Positions 26,393 to 36,335 of a stretch of 63,549 bases of DNA are shown piece after piece (the stretch's first letter is position 1; each line of letters starts with the position of its first letter). Under the pieces are notes generated by a model. That model made no database searches. It was not told the origin of the DNA and saw only the letters and a program-made list of their open reading frames with translations. The stretch spans positions 27,256-90,804 of the forward strand of contig NZ_SDKK01000020.1 in assembly GCF_008107625.1 (NCBI RefSeq). The letters are read 5' to 3'. The translations under genes were made by a program, and so were the position numbers. The DNA is from Zoogloea oleivorans (lineage in GTDB: Bacteria > Pseudomonadota > Gammaproteobacteria > Burkholderiales > Rhodocyclaceae).

Positions 26393-27619
26393 ATGAAAAA
26401 GAGTCGGTGGATATGGGGTGTAGCTGCCGCTGCGCTATCCCAGGATGCGCTATCGACAGATTTTGGCGATGGATTGGAAATCGGCGGCTATGTGCGTGGC
26501 GGACCGACCGCTACCCAGTCGAGTAGCCAGGCGAGGGGACACTATTCGCTGGGTATGGATGGCGACATGTGGCGCCTGGGCAATGAAGGTGATCTCGACG
26601 CCAATATTCGCATTCGCAAGACTTTCAAGCTGGAGGAGGGCCTGCAATGGACTGTGGGTTTTCGCCCCTCCTACACGAATCCCAATGGCGGACTGAGTGA
26701 TGCCGGGGTCTATGCGACCCGTGAGGCCTATATCGAGACCGGGGGCTACGCTTTCATGCCGGCAGCCAGGTTCTGGGCCGGCCGGCGCTTGTTGCGCGAT
26801 GACGTTCATGCGGTCGATACCTTTTTCATCTACCTGGCCGGCGGTCGCCAGGAAAGTGGCGCCGGCATCTTCGACATGCCGCTCGGGCAAGGGAAACTGG
26901 GCCTCCATCTGTTTCGCAGCGATCAGGAGATGGAGCCGACCGACAATCGCCAGAACACTACCCGCCTGACCGCCGATGTTTATGACCTGCCGGTCAATCC
27001 GGGGGGCAAGCTGCGTCTGCTCGGCGCCTTCTATTCGGGCCGTTTCAAAGACGGCACACAGGGCACGGCCCTGACGATCAAGCATGACCAGGCCGGCTTT
27101 TTGCTGCCAGGCCTGAACAATTCCCTGTGGCTTCAGGGCAGCACAGGCTATGGTGCGCTCAATACAGGGTTTGGCGGGCCAGGCAGTCTCAATGGCGACC
27201 TCAATGCGGCTTCCGGTACCCGGGCGTGGCGCCTGATCGATTCCCTGATTTGGCAGCATGGCCGATTGGGTGGACAGGCCATGGCTGAAATCGAACATGA
27301 CCGTAAAGAGCAGGGGGGATCCTCTTCCCGGGGGACTTCTCTGGGGGGACGCATTTCCTATGATTTCAACGATAACTTGCGCTTTCTTGCCGAGGGGGCG
27401 ATGACGACCCGGGTGGATTCGGGCGGCGCTCTTCAGCGTCTGGACAAGCTGACTGTCGGTCTCGGGCTGGGGCCGCGCCCCGGCTTCATGTCGCGTCCGG
27501 AGTTGCGGGTGTACTGCACACGGCTCGACTGGAATGAAGCTGCTGCGGCGGCGCGTACCATGCTGGCGGGTCGCAGCGGTACGACCTTGATCGGACTGCA
27601 GCTGGAAAGCTGGTGGTGA
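26393..27619 (+). CDS. LamB-like (maltoporin-family) outer-membrane porin
   Basis: A 408-residue beta-barrel protein with a short signal peptide and the hallmark pattern of sugar porins: IGGYVRGGPTAT, MWRLGNEGDL, then AGRRLLRDDVHAVDTFFIYL and GAGI, matching the RRYYxRxDVHxxD...SGxGAGI region of LamB. It ends IGLQLESWW with a terminal aromatic residue as outer-membrane barrels require. The start ATG at 26393 follows a GGAGG ribosome site. It begins a four-gene plus-strand unit with a solute-binding protein and two signalling proteins, so it probably admits the ligand they sense. Whether the ligand is a sugar is not shown by sequence. Confidence 0.8.
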   Translation: MKKSRWIWGVAAAALSQDALSTDFGDGLEIGGYVRGGPTATQSSSQARGHYSLGMDGDMWRLGNEGDLDANIRIRKTFKLEEGLQWTVGFRPSYTNPNGGLSDAGVYATREAYIETGGYAFMPAARFWAGRRLLRDDVHAVDTFFIYLAGGRQESGAGIFDMPLGQGKLGLHLFRSDQEMEPTDNRQNTTRLTADVYDLPVNPGGKLRLLGAFYSGRFKDGTQGTALTIKHDQAGFLLPGLNNSLWLQGSTGYGALNTGFGGPGSLNGDLNAASGTRAWRLIDSLIWQHGRLGGQAMAEIEHDRKEQGGSSSRGTSLGGRISYDFNDNLRFLAEGAMTTRVDSGGALQRLDKLTVGLGLGPRPGFMSRPELRVYCTRLDWNEAAAAARTMLAGRSGTTLIGLQLESWW

Positions 27620-27646
27620 TTCGTCGGCAGGGCAAAAGGAAAAACA

Positions 27647-28546
27647 ATGAATGTTCCGAAAAATGACTGGCTGATGTCCCTGATGGCAGGCTGCCTGCTC
27701 GCGGCCACGCTGTTGTTCGGCTGGGTTGGCGCGGCGATGGCCGGCGAAACGTCGATTCGTTACTTTCCATCCGGCCCGATTTACGAATATCGCTGGAAAC
27801 TGCTGGAGCTGGCGCTGGCCCACGTGAAAGCGGATGCCGGTGAGTTTCGGCTGGAGCCTTACGCCGAAGAAGTGACGCAAAACCGCGGCATGCTTTTGCT
27901 GCAGTCCGGTGCCATTGACGTCATCGCCCTGGGGACGAACGATGAACGCGAAAGCAGGATGCGTCCGATCAAGATCGATATCCTGCGCGGCATCGTCGGC
28001 TTTCGGTTGTTCGTGATTCGGGCGGCGGATCAGGGACGTATTGCGCAAATGGACGAGCGCTCGCTGCGCAAGCAGCTGACCTTCGGCCTGAATAGCCAAT
28101 GGGCCGATTTGCCGATCATGCGGGCCAACGGATTTTCGGTGATCACTTCTTCAACCTATGAAAATCTGTTTGAAATGCTCTCTGCTGCCCGCTTCGATGC
28201 GTTTCCGCGTGGTTTGAACGAGGCCCGGCGCGAACTCGATGAGCGCAAGCAGATTTATCCGAAATTGGCGATCGAGCAATCCAAGGCGCTGTATTTTCCG
28301 TATCCGATCTATTTCTGGGTTCACAAGGACAATGTGGCGCTGGCCAAAACCATTGAGCGCGGGCTTCAGCTGTCACTGGCCGATGGCTCGTTTCGCAAGC
28401 TCTTCGAGAGCTATCATGCGATAGAGATTGCAACGATCAGGAAAGAAAAGCGTCAGGTTATTCTGCTCGATAATCCGGTTTTGCCGGCCGGTACTGCAAA
28501 ACCGGAGACGAGCTGGTGGTGGCCCGATGCAGCCAGTCGCCGCTGA
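27647..28546 (+). CDS. Periplasmic solute-binding-like protein (sensor accessory)
   Basis: A 299-residue secreted protein. Residues 1-32 form a signal peptide ending AAMAG. The rest resembles family 3 periplasmic binding proteins: RYFPSGPIYEYRWKLLELAL, a middle RGLNEARREL segment, and IYFWVHKDNVALAKTIERGL near the end. No ABC permease or ATPase is nearby. It is instead followed, 43 bp on, by a hybrid histidine kinase with a periplasmic region, so it more likely presents a ligand to the kinase than feeds a transporter. The C-terminus has an unusual ETSWWWPDAA tail. Confidence 0.7.
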   Translation: MNVPKNDWLMSLMAGCLLAATLLFGWVGAAMAGETSIRYFPSGPIYEYRWKLLELALAHVKADAGEFRLEPYAEEVTQNRGMLLLQSGAIDVIALGTNDERESRMRPIKIDILRGIVGFRLFVIRAADQGRIAQMDERSLRKQLTFGLNSQWADLPIMRANGFSVITSSTYENLFEMLSAARFDAFPRGLNEARRELDERKQIYPKLAIEQSKALYFPYPIYFWVHKDNVALAKTIERGLQLSLADGSFRKLFESYHAIEIATIRKEKRQVILLDNPVLPAGTAKPETSWWWPDAASRR

Positions 28547-28589
28547 GGGGGCTGGTCTGAAAATAGTCGTTGTTGACTAAGGAGGGATC

Positions 28590-31500
28590 ATGGTTTTACC
28601 GCAGACGCTGGCCAGACGGCTGCTCTACACCATGCTTCCGTGGTATCTGCTGCTGGCTGTCAGTGTCACCGGGATTCACCTGGTCATCCAGTATTTCGCG
28701 GTCAGCCATACCATTGCCGACGACATGGCCTCGCTCGGGCGGACCGTCGAGCCGGGCGTCAGCGGTGCAGTCTGGGAACTGGATTCGGCTCAGCTGGCGT
28801 CGATGGCCCGCGGGGTCAGACAAAATGCCATCGTGACCGGCGTCCGGATCGAGACTGAAAAAGGCGATACCCTCGTCAGCGATGGTGATGTACCGGTTGC
28901 CCAGGACGAGCGGAGCGACTTTCTCCCCAGCCACTATAAGCGGGAAGTCGTCCCGCTTTATCACCAGGGGGCGGCGGGAGACCGTCATCTGATTGGCTAC
29001 CTGAATCTCTATTCGAGTGCCGACGTTCTCTGGGACCGCATCAAGTACAGCTTCCTGGTGGTCTTGCTCAATGCGCTGGTTGTCACCACCGGGCTGTGGC
29101 TGATCTTCTCCTGGGCCATCCGCTTCCGTCTGTCGGACAGCGTGACGGCCGTTGCCAAAACAGTGGCCGGTTGGCAGTTCAAGACCGGGGAAGTGCAGGT
29201 CGAGAAGATCAGCTATCCCTACCAGGACGAACTCGGTGGTCTGGTGGAAGCGCTCAACGACGGCCAGGCGCGCTTGTCCGATTCGCTGCAGAAACTCAAC
29301 GAGGTGAATCTGAACCTCGAAAAAACGGTGGCCGAGCGAACCGGGGAATTGCAGCTGGCAAAGAACGTGGCTGAGGAGGCCAATCAGGCCAAGAGCCAGT
29401 TTCTGGCCAACATGAGCCACGAAATCCGTACCCCGATGAACGCGATTCTCGGCATGCTCTACCTCGCGCTGAAGATGGAGTTGCCACCGGCGCTGCAGAA
29501 TTACCTGCTCAAGGCGCAGGGCGCAGCGCATTCACTGCTCGGCATCATTAATGACATTCTCGATTTCTCCAAGATCGAGGCCGGCAAGCTCGATATCGAG
29601 CAGGTTGAATTCGGGCTCGATGCCGTTCTCGAACAGCTCACCGATGCGCTGGGCTATCAGGCTGAACACAAGGGCGTTGAATTCCTGATCCGCTATGATC
29701 CGGCCATTCCGACGACGCTGATCGGCGATCCGCTGCGTTTCGGTCAAGTGCTGCTCAACGTCTGCGGCAATGCCGTCAAGTTTACCGAGCATGGGGAAGT
29801 GGAACTGGCCTTCCGTGCGCTGAAGACGACCGAGACGGAAATCAGCATACAGGTCTGCGTGCGGGATACCGGTATCGGCATGACGCCCGGGATGCAACAG
29901 AAGATGTTCCAGAAATTCACCCAGGCCGATCAGTCCACTACCCGACGTTTTGGCGGAACGGGGCTGGGATTGGCGATCAGCAAGCAACTCGTCGAACTGA
30001 TGGGCGGCCGGATCTGGGTCGAGGATTCGCAACCGGGCAAGGGCACGACCATCTGCTTCACGGTGCAACTCAAGGTGGCCGAGCAGGCACAGTCCCGTCG
30101 GCGCGAACTGGTCGCCCAGGTCGGCCCGCTGTTGCAGGGGGTGCGTGTGCTGGTCGTGGACGACAACGAGGTCTCCCGCGAAATCCTGGCCGAGATGCTG
30201 CGCTTCTTCCATCTTGACGTCAGCGTTGCCGCCAATGGACAGGCGGCGCTGACGGCACTCGAGGCGGCCAGCGAAAAGCCCTTCGACCTCGTCCTGATGG
30301 ACTGGCGGATGCCGGGCATGAATGGCGATGAAGTGACGCTACGCATCCACGGAAATCCGGCGATCACGTCTCAACCGAAGGTCGTGATGATCACCGCCTA
30401 TGGCCGTGAGGATGTGATGCGACTGGCGGAGCAGGCCGGCGTCAGCAGTTTCCTGATCAAGCCGGTTTCGCCCTCGACCCTGCTCGACACCATGCTGTCG
30501 GTACTCGGCCGGGGCCGGGTGCTGGGCAAGGATCAAGGGCGCATCGCTCCGCCTTCGGTGGGGCAGGGCGCTCTGGCGGGTGCCCGAATCTTGCTGGTCG
30601 AGGATAACGACATCAACCGCGAATTTGCCTGCGAGTTGTTGCGCAGCGAGGGCATGGAGGTTGATGAGGCGGTGAATGGCCAGGACGCCGTCGACAAGGT
30701 TCGGCAGCATGCCTACGATGCCGTGTTGATGGATATCCAGATGCCGGTCATGGACGGTCTGGAGGCGGCATGCGCCATCCGTGCCCTGGCCGAGGCGCCG
30801 GGCGGCAAACGTTTCGCCAGCTTGCCGATCATTGCCATGACGGCCCTGGCGATGGCTCACGATGCCGAGAAAAGCCGGGAGGCCGGCATGAACGATCATG
30901 TGACCAAGCCGGTTGTGCCGGAGCAGTTGATGGCGGCGCTGGGCAAGTGTGTGCAGGTTCCAAAGGATCGGGCAAGGACCCGGCCGACTGTCACTTCCAC
31001 CACTGCGCTGCCGGGATTTCCCGCCGATTTGCTGGCCCTGACCAGTATTGATGCGCGCGAAGGGATACGCCGCATCGGTGGCAAGGCCGATGCCTATCGC
31101 AAGCAACTACGCCGATTCCGCGAACACTACACGAATGCCGATATCGAGCTGGAGCGCTTGCTCAAGGAGCGTGGTATTGAAGGTGCCGAGGAATATTGCC
31201 ACGCCTTGAAAGGTGTGACCGGAAACATCGGCGCCGGGGTGTTGTATGAAAAAATCACCGACATTGATGGGCTGCTCAAACAGGGCAAAATGCCGGAAGA
31301 GGGCGAACTGCAAGGCATGCGCACGCTACTGCAACAGGTGATTGCCGATATCGACAGTCTGGCGGCCGCCACGCCGGCTGCGGTGGCTGCCGGTGTTTCC
31401 CTGACTGGTGCCGAGATCATTGAGCGTCTGGAGCGTTTGCGGCAAGCACTCGATTCCGACCTGGGGGCCGCTGAGGGACCGCTGGCGGAATTGCGCGCCG

Positions 31501-31625
31501 GCGTGGTCGGCGATGCCTGCGAGCCTGCCATGACTGAAATTGCCGCAAGAGTCGATGAGTTCTCCATTGACGAGGCACAGGTGTTGATCGATGCCCTGCG
31601 TGATCGCCTGAAATCGAGAGTCTGA
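28590..31625 (+). CDS. Hybrid histidine kinase with two receivers and Hpt domain
   Basis: A 1011-residue membrane kinase. Two helices (about 13-40 and 153-175) flank a periplasmic sensor region, followed by a HAMP-like linker and coiled coil. HisKA has [18 protein letters not shown] (His about 277), and HATPase_c has [16 protein letters not shown] and [10 protein letters not shown]. Two receiver domains follow ([11 protein letters not shown] at about 518 with [23 protein letters not shown] at about 665 with LMDIQMPVM), then a C-terminal Hpt domain ([13 protein letters not shown], His about 871). All phosphorelay residues are present. A strong AGGAGGG site precedes the ATG. It is coupled to the binding protein upstream and the c-di-GMP protein downstream (7 bp gap). 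Confidence 0.93.
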   Translation: MVLPQTLARRLLYTMLPWYLLLAVSVTGIHLVIQYFAVSHTIADDMASLGRTVEPGVSGAVWELDSAQLASMARGVRQNAIVTGVRIETEKGDTLVSDGDVPVAQDERSDFLPSHYKREVVPLYHQGAAGDRHLIGYLNLYSSADVLWDRIKYSFLVVLLNALVVTTGLWLIFSWAIRFRLSDSVTAVAKTVAGWQFKTGEVQVEKISYPYQDELGGLVEALNDGQARLSDSLQKLNEVNLNLEKTVAERTGELQLAKNVAEEANQAKSQFLANMSHEIRTPMNAILGMLYLALKMELPPALQNYLLKAQGAAHSLLGIINDILDFSKIEAGKLDIEQVEFGLDAVLEQLTDALGYQAEHKGVEFLIRYDPAIPTTLIGDPLRFGQVLLNVCGNAVKFTEHGEVELAFRALKTTETEISIQVCVRDTGIGMTPGMQQKMFQKFTQADQSTTRRFGGTGLGLAISKQLVELMGGRIWVEDSQPGKGTTICFTVQLKVAEQAQSRRRELVAQVGPLLQGVRVLVVDDNEVSREILAEMLRFFHLDVSVAANGQAALTALEAASEKPFDLVLMDWRMPGMNGDEVTLRIHGNPAITSQPKVVMITAYGREDVMRLAEQAGVSSFLIKPVSPSTLLDTMLSVLGRGRVLGKDQGRIAPPSVGQGALAGARILLVEDNDINREFACELLRSEGMEVDEAVNGQDAVDKVRQHAYDAVLMDIQMPVMDGLEAACAIRALAEAPGGKRFASLPIIAMTALAMAHDAEKSREAGMNDHVTKPVVPEQLMAALGKCVQVPKDRARTRPTVTSTTALPGFPADLLALTSIDAREGIRRIGGKADAYRKQLRRFREHYTNADIELERLLKERGIEGAEEYCHALKGVTGNIGAGVLYEKITDIDGLLKQGKMPEEGELQGMRTLLQQVIADIDSLAAATPAAVAAGVSLTGAEIIERLERLRQALDSDLGAAEGPLAELRAGVVGDACEPAMTEIAARVDEFSIDEAQVLIDALRDRLKSRV

Positions 31626-31632
31626 GCTGGAT

Positions 31633-34593
31633 GTGACCATGACCGAATCTGCCCAAGAACGTCCGCGCATTCTGATCGTCGATGACGTGCATGAGAATCT
31701 GCATGTCCTGATGAACATCCTGCGTGATGATTATGTGATCAGTGCTGCGACCAGCGGCGAGAAGGCCCTTGAGCTGGCGCATCGACAGCCGTCGCCGGAC
31801 ATCATCCTGCTCGATATCAAGATGCCGGGCATGGATGGTTATTCGGTCCTGGCCCATTTGAAGTCGAGTCCGCAAACGGCAGACATTCCCGTTATTTTCG
31901 TTACGGCACTGGCCGAAGCGGCCGATGAGGCGCGCGGCCTCAAGCTCGGCGTCGCCGACTACATCACCAAGCCGGTCAATCCCGATTTGTTGCAACTCCG
32001 TCTGCGTACCCAGCTTGAATTGAGACGGTATCGCATGGAACCGGTGCGCTTCGATACTGCGAAGCATGTCGATCCGGGTCATCCGCCGACCCTGCTCGTG
32101 GTCGATGACATTCCGGAAAACATTCACGAATTGCTTGAAGTGCTCAAGGGGGACTACCGGATCACGGTCGCCAACAATGGTGCAAAAGCACTCAGGCTGA
32201 TCGAAGGGGCAACGCCGCCCGATCTCGTTTTACTGGATGTCATGATGCCGGAGATGGATGGCTACGAAGTCTGCCGGCGGATCAAGGCGACGACGGCAGG
32301 CAATCGCATTCCGGTCATCTTCGTTACCGTGGTGGATGCGGTCCAGGAAAAAGTGAAAGGCTTCAGCGTTGGTGCGGCCGACTACATTACCAAGCCTTTC
32401 GATATCGACGAGGTGCGGGCCCGGGTGCAAACGCATCTGGAACTGTCGCGCCTGCGGTGTTTTCTGGAGGCGCAGGTGGCGCAACGGACGGCGCTGCTTG
32501 AGCAGAGCGAGGAGAAATACCGCATCCTGGCCGATTACTCCCCGAACTGGGAGTACTGGCTGGCTCAGGATGGCAATTTTCTGTATGTCTCACCGGCTTG
32601 CGAAACGGTGTCGGGACATGCGCCGGCCGAGTTCTTTGCCGATGCCCGGCTGATGGACAGCATCATCCATCCGGACGATCTGGATGCCTGGACAACGTAC
32701 GGGCCGGGGGCTGCCAGTGTTGACGTCGATGTTCCGCTGATCCTGCGTATTTGCCGGAAGGACGGCAGCGAACGCTGGGTCGAACATGTTGCCAGACCGG
32801 TTTTCAGCGATGTCGGCCAGTCGCTGGGGCTGAGAGGGTCGTATTGCGACATTACGCAGCGCCGTCATGCTGAACAAAAGCTCGATTTCTTCACCCACCG
32901 TGACCCGCTGACTGGTTTGCCCAATCGGGCCTTGTTCGCCGAAATGCTGGCCCAGGCCATTCGCCAGGCAGACTACGGGCAGTCGGAATTCGCGCTGCTC
33001 ATCATCAATCTCGACAACTTCAAAACGGTCAATGAAAGCCTCGGGCACAGCGCGGGCGACCGGCTGTTGATCGAAGTGGCCGACCGGCTGCGTGCCTTGT
33101 TGCCGGGGGTTGAGGCGATTGCCCGTATCGGCGGCGACGAGTTCAACATCATCATCGTGCAGGATGCCAATGGCCCGGGCGTCGATCTTGTCGCCCAGCG
33201 CCTGATCGATGCCCTGGCCAAAACCCACCTGCTCGATGGGCATGGCGTCTATATCGGTGCCAGTGCCGGGATTGCGCTCTATCCCACCGACGGACCGAAT
33301 GCGGAAACCTTGCAGAGCAACGCCGATGCTGCACTTCATGAAGCCAAGGTGCAGGGCCGTGGCATTCTGCGTTTCTCATCGCCGGGAATGACGACGCGTG
33401 CGAAGGAGCGCTTGTCCCTTGAGGCCGACTTGCGCCTTGCTCTGGATCAGGGAGAGTTGTCTCTTCACTACCAGCCCCAGGTCGATTTGATCAGTGGCCA
33501 GATTGTTGGCCTTGAAGCATTGGCGCGCTGGCAGCATCCGACGCGTGGCATGGTTTCACCGGCCGCCTTCATTCCTCTGGCAGAAGAGTGCGGGCTGATC
33601 GTCAACCTGGGACATTGGGCGCTTCAATCCGCCTGTCGCCAGATCAGGGTGTGGACCGATGCCGGCCTGGCGCCTCGGCAGATTGCGGTTAACGTTTCTG
33701 CCGTTCAACTGAGCCGGGGAGATTTACTCGAATCGGTCAGGCTTGCGCTGAAGGAAAGCGGAATTTCTCCCGACCAGCTTGAACTGGAAATTACCGAGAG
33801 TTTTGTCATGGCAGACCGTGATCGCTCCTTCAAGGCGATTGCCGATCTCAAGGCACTCGGCGTACGTCTTTCGATTGACGATTTCGGGACGGGTTATTCG
33901 TCGCTTGCTTACCTGCAGCAACTGGAAGTCGATAAATTGAAGGTCGATATCTCCTTTGTCCGGGATATGACCAGAAATAGCGGCAATGCGTCCATCGTCA
34001 AGGCGGTGATCGCGCTTGGTCATAGCCTTGGTCTTGAGATTATTGCCGAAGGGGTCGAGGAGGCCGGGCAGGCGCGTTATTTACGCTCGCTGAGTTGCGA
34101 CGTCATGCAGGGCTACCTGATCAGCAAGCCACTACCCGCCGAGGAAATGACCTGTTTTCTGCATGCCTTCGCACCCCAGTTGGTTCCTGTCGACAACGCG
34201 GGTTCTTTTACCCTGCTCCTGGTGGATGACGAGCCGGCCATCCTGTCTGCGCTGACGCGGGTATTGCGGCGCGAAAACTATCACATACTGACGGCAGGTA
34301 GCGGGGAGGAGGCCCTGTTGCTGTTGGCCCAGCATCAGGTTGGTGTCATCGTTACCGATCAGCGCATGCAGGGCATGAGTGGCACCGAACTGCTGGCGCG
34401 GGCCCGTACGATGCATCCGCAAGCCGTGCGCGTCCTGCTCTCGGGCTATACGGGACTGGATAGCCTGACCGAGGCGATCAATCGCGGCGAGATCTACAAG
34501 TTCATTACCAAGCCCTGGGGCGAGGTTGAACTCCTCGAAACGATCCGCCAGGCCTTCCGTCATTACGACAGAAGCCAGGGCGGAGCCTACTGA
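31633..34593 (+). CDS. REC-REC-PAS-GGDEF-EAL-REC c-di-GMP signalling protein
   Basis: A 986-residue cytoplasmic multidomain regulator. Receivers: 1 (about 13-125, [26 protein letters not shown]) and 2 (about 150-265, [26 protein letters not shown]). Then a PAS domain (about 290-410), GGDEF with an intact IGGDEF motif near residue 500, EAL with intact LEALARW near residue 628 and [13 protein letters not shown], and a third receiver at the C-terminus (about 857-975, [24 protein letters not shown]). Both catalytic motifs look competent, so it may make and degrade c-di-GMP. The start is a GTG at 31633, or the ATG at 31639. It is probably phosphorylated by the hybrid kinase upstream. Confidence 0.93.
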   Translation: MTMTESAQERPRILIVDDVHENLHVLMNILRDDYVISAATSGEKALELAHRQPSPDIILLDIKMPGMDGYSVLAHLKSSPQTADIPVIFVTALAEAADEARGLKLGVADYITKPVNPDLLQLRLRTQLELRRYRMEPVRFDTAKHVDPGHPPTLLVVDDIPENIHELLEVLKGDYRITVANNGAKALRLIEGATPPDLVLLDVMMPEMDGYEVCRRIKATTAGNRIPVIFVTVVDAVQEKVKGFSVGAADYITKPFDIDEVRARVQTHLELSRLRCFLEAQVAQRTALLEQSEEKYRILADYSPNWEYWLAQDGNFLYVSPACETVSGHAPAEFFADARLMDSIIHPDDLDAWTTYGPGAASVDVDVPLILRICRKDGSERWVEHVARPVFSDVGQSLGLRGSYCDITQRRHAEQKLDFFTHRDPLTGLPNRALFAEMLAQAIRQADYGQSEFALLIINLDNFKTVNESLGHSAGDRLLIEVADRLRALLPGVEAIARIGGDEFNIIIVQDANGPGVDLVAQRLIDALAKTHLLDGHGVYIGASAGIALYPTDGPNAETLQSNADAALHEAKVQGRGILRFSSPGMTTRAKERLSLEADLRLALDQGELSLHYQPQVDLISGQIVGLEALARWQHPTRGMVSPAAFIPLAEECGLIVNLGHWALQSACRQIRVWTDAGLAPRQIAVNVSAVQLSRGDLLESVRLALKESGISPDQLELEITESFVMADRDRSFKAIADLKALGVRLSIDDFGTGYSSLAYLQQLEVDKLKVDISFVRDMTRNSGNASIVKAVIALGHSLGLEIIAEGVEEAGQARYLRSLSCDVMQGYLISKPLPAEEMTCFLHAFAPQLVPVDNAGSFTLLLVDDEPAILSALTRVLRRENYHILTAGSGEEALLLLAQHQVGVIVTDQRMQGMSGTELLARARTMHPQAVRVLLSGYTGLDSLTEAINRGEIYKFITKPWGEVELLETIRQAFRHYDRSQGGAY

Positions 34594-34597
34594 AGCA

Positions 34598-35134
34598 CTA
34601 CCACATCAAGTCGTCCGGCACCTTGAAGTCGGCGTAAGGATCGTCCGCATCGATTGCGGTGCTGGCTTTTTTCACCTGCACGACGAGCGAGGGGTCGCGT
34701 TCGGCGATCTTGTCGGCGATCACCTTGGGGACCAGTTCGGTGGTGCCGCCGTGGCAGACGATGGCCAGCAGTCCGTCCACCAGATGGGCCTGGACGGCGG
34801 CCGACACGTACAGCCGTTTGACCTTGTTGTCGTGGGTGAAGTTGTAGGCGATGTCGCCGCCGCCCTTGCTCTGGCGATGCTGTTTCACCATCTGGACAAT
34901 TTGCGCCACGATCGCCTTCTGGTGGGCGGCCGCGTCGCGCTGGGCGTTGAGTTCGCGGGCCCGCTCGGCATTCTTGCGTTGTGTTTCAAGGGCCGCCAGG
35001 CGCGCTTCATCGACACTCTGCGTCCCGGTCCGGCGCTCGACCTTCTTCTGCTTGGTTTTTTCCTGATGGACCTGTTTGGCCTTGTTTTTGTCGACCAGGC
35101 CGGCTTTTAAGAACTGTTCCTGCAAGGAGGCCAT
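34598..35134 (-). CDS. DUF2058 (YaiL-like) protein
   Basis: A 178-residue soluble, highly charged protein. The N-terminal MASLQEQFLKAGLVDKNKAK and a Lys/Glu/Gln-rich helical stretch are followed by the conserved GGGDIAYNFTHDNKVKRLYV core and an acidic C-terminus. This is the DUF2058 family, sometimes called nucleoprotein/polynucleotide-associated YaiL; its role is not established. ATG at 35134 is chosen because the family starts MASLQEQF; an in-frame start 69 bp upstream adds unrelated residues. It converges on the GGDEF/EAL gene with a 4-bp gap and no visible terminator. Confidence 0.88.
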   Translation of the reverse strand: MASLQEQFLKAGLVDKNKAKQVHQEKTKQKKVERRTGTQSVDEARLAALETQRKNAERARELNAQRDAAAHQKAIVAQIVQMVKQHRQSKGGGDIAYNFTHDNKVKRLYVSAAVQAHLVDGLLAIVCHGGTTELVPKVIADKIAERDPSLVVQVKKASTAIDADDPYADFKVPDDLMW

Positions 35135-35280
35135 GTTTGCCACTCCGTCAATGAGGTCTGCCAGCCCAAGCTGCTGCGCTGGGCGGCGAAAAAGCGGCAG
35201 CATAGCAAAAATGTCGACGCTAGAGCCCCGCTATGGCGCGCCTTGTCGGCGCGCTTGGCCCAGGTGTTTCCGGTTGCTGG

Positions 35281-35628
35281 CTACGACACGTCGAATGTCA
35301 GCTTGTTGCCATCCAGTTGCATGCTGCGGGCCTTGATCAGCTTTCCGGGTCTTTGCTTTTTGATTACCGCAACGCTTTCGCCAACGCCCGACCAAATGCC
35401 GGTGACGACAGCGGACTCACTGAGTTCTTCCCCGTCCTGGTTCGTGCTGCTTGCACGAAGGGTGAAGAAGCGCTGGGGGCTGTTGCCTGGCGTCACGAAG
35501 TAAGCCTGAATGTCTTCCGACCTTCCCGTTTGCCAGTCGAACCCGATTGCCCGAAGGGCTTGCGAAAAGGGCTCGTAGCCGATGCTGATGTCTTTGAAGT
35601 TGATGGTATCGATGGGGGCAGCTTGCAT
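35281..35628 (-). CDS. Unknown small protein
   Basis: About 115 residues (from ATG 35628, MQAAPIDTINFKDISIGYEP), with no signal peptide, membrane helix or motif I recognise. Codon use looks ordinary for the region. Alternative starts are ATG 35658 and TTG 35679. The segment VTPGNSPQRFFTLRASS and a Lys/Arg-rich region before the end suggest a small beta-rich soluble protein, but that is weak. It lies 73 bp downstream of the redoxin gene on the same strand and might be the last gene of that operon. Confidence 0.55.
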   Translation of the reverse strand: MQAAPIDTINFKDISIGYEPFSQALRAIGFDWQTGRSEDIQAYFVTPGNSPQRFFTLRASSTNQDGEELSESAVVTGIWSGVGESVAVIKKQRPGKLIKARSMQLDGNKLTFDVS

Positions 35629-35700
35629 GTGGACAGATCCGGGGGAGGGGGCAGGCATCTTAACAACACCAGGAACCAAATTTTTGTCGCATCGTTTCCA

Positions 35701-36330
35701 TCAATCTGCGTACTTGATCGAGCATCCGTAGGGTTTGGTGCTGGCGTGGGCCACCTTGCGGCCGGCTGCCAGATCGGCGAAGGCGAGCTTCACGTAATTG
35801 TCGGCTTTGGCGATGTCGTTCTTGCTGGCGGACGGGATGCTGTCGATGCCGCCCTTGTAAACCAGCTGCCCGGCGGGATCGACGATGAACAGGTGGGGCG
35901 TGGTCTGGGCGCCGTAGGTCTTGCCGATCTTGCCGTCCGGGTCGAGAACGACGCCGCTGGGGGTGGCGTTGCGAAAGCCGTTGATCTTGATCGCCGAGGG
36001 GCCGTCCACGTGGCCCTGCTTGTCAGGCGCGGAGGAAATCACTTGCAGCCAGACCACACCCTTGGCGGTGAATTCCTTTTGCAGTTGTGGAATGTTGCCG
36101 CTTTCATAGTGTTTCACGACGAAGGGGCATTCGTGGTTGGTCCATTCGAGCACCACCGTTTTACCCTTGAAGCTGGCGAGGCTGACGGACTTGCCGTCGG
36201 CGCCCTGGGCGGTGAAGGCCGGCGCGGGCTGGCCGATTTCGGCCGCGGCGTGGGCGGCCGTGCCGGCGAAGAGGGGCAGGCTGGCGGCGAGGCTCAGGAC
36301 GGTGCGGCGCAGGGCGGTGGCATTCAGCAT
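35701..36330 (-). CDS. Periplasmic redoxin-domain (thioredoxin-like) protein
   Basis: A 209-residue exported thioredoxin-fold protein. Start ATG 36330 (MLNATALRRTV) gives a clear signal peptide ending AAHAAAEIGQ; a longer open frame upstream is only overlap with the DsbD gene. The fold is shown by IGQPAPAFTAQGADGKSVSL, VVLEWTNHECPFVVKHYES and TPHLFIVDPAGQLVYKGGID. The active site is CPFV with one Cys rather than CxxC; a second Cys is near the C-terminus (YGCSIKYAD). It overlaps no gene but is only 5 bp after the DsbD-like gene, so it is likely kept reduced by it. Confidence 0.9.
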   Translation of the reverse strand: MLNATALRRTVLSLAASLPLFAGTAAHAAAEIGQPAPAFTAQGADGKSVSLASFKGKTVVLEWTNHECPFVVKHYESGNIPQLQKEFTAKGVVWLQVISSAPDKQGHVDGPSAIKINGFRNATPSGVVLDPDGKIGKTYGAQTTPHLFIVDPAGQLVYKGGIDSIPSASKNDIAKADNYVKLAFADLAAGRKVAHASTKPYGCSIKYAD

Positions 36331-36335
36331 GGGTT

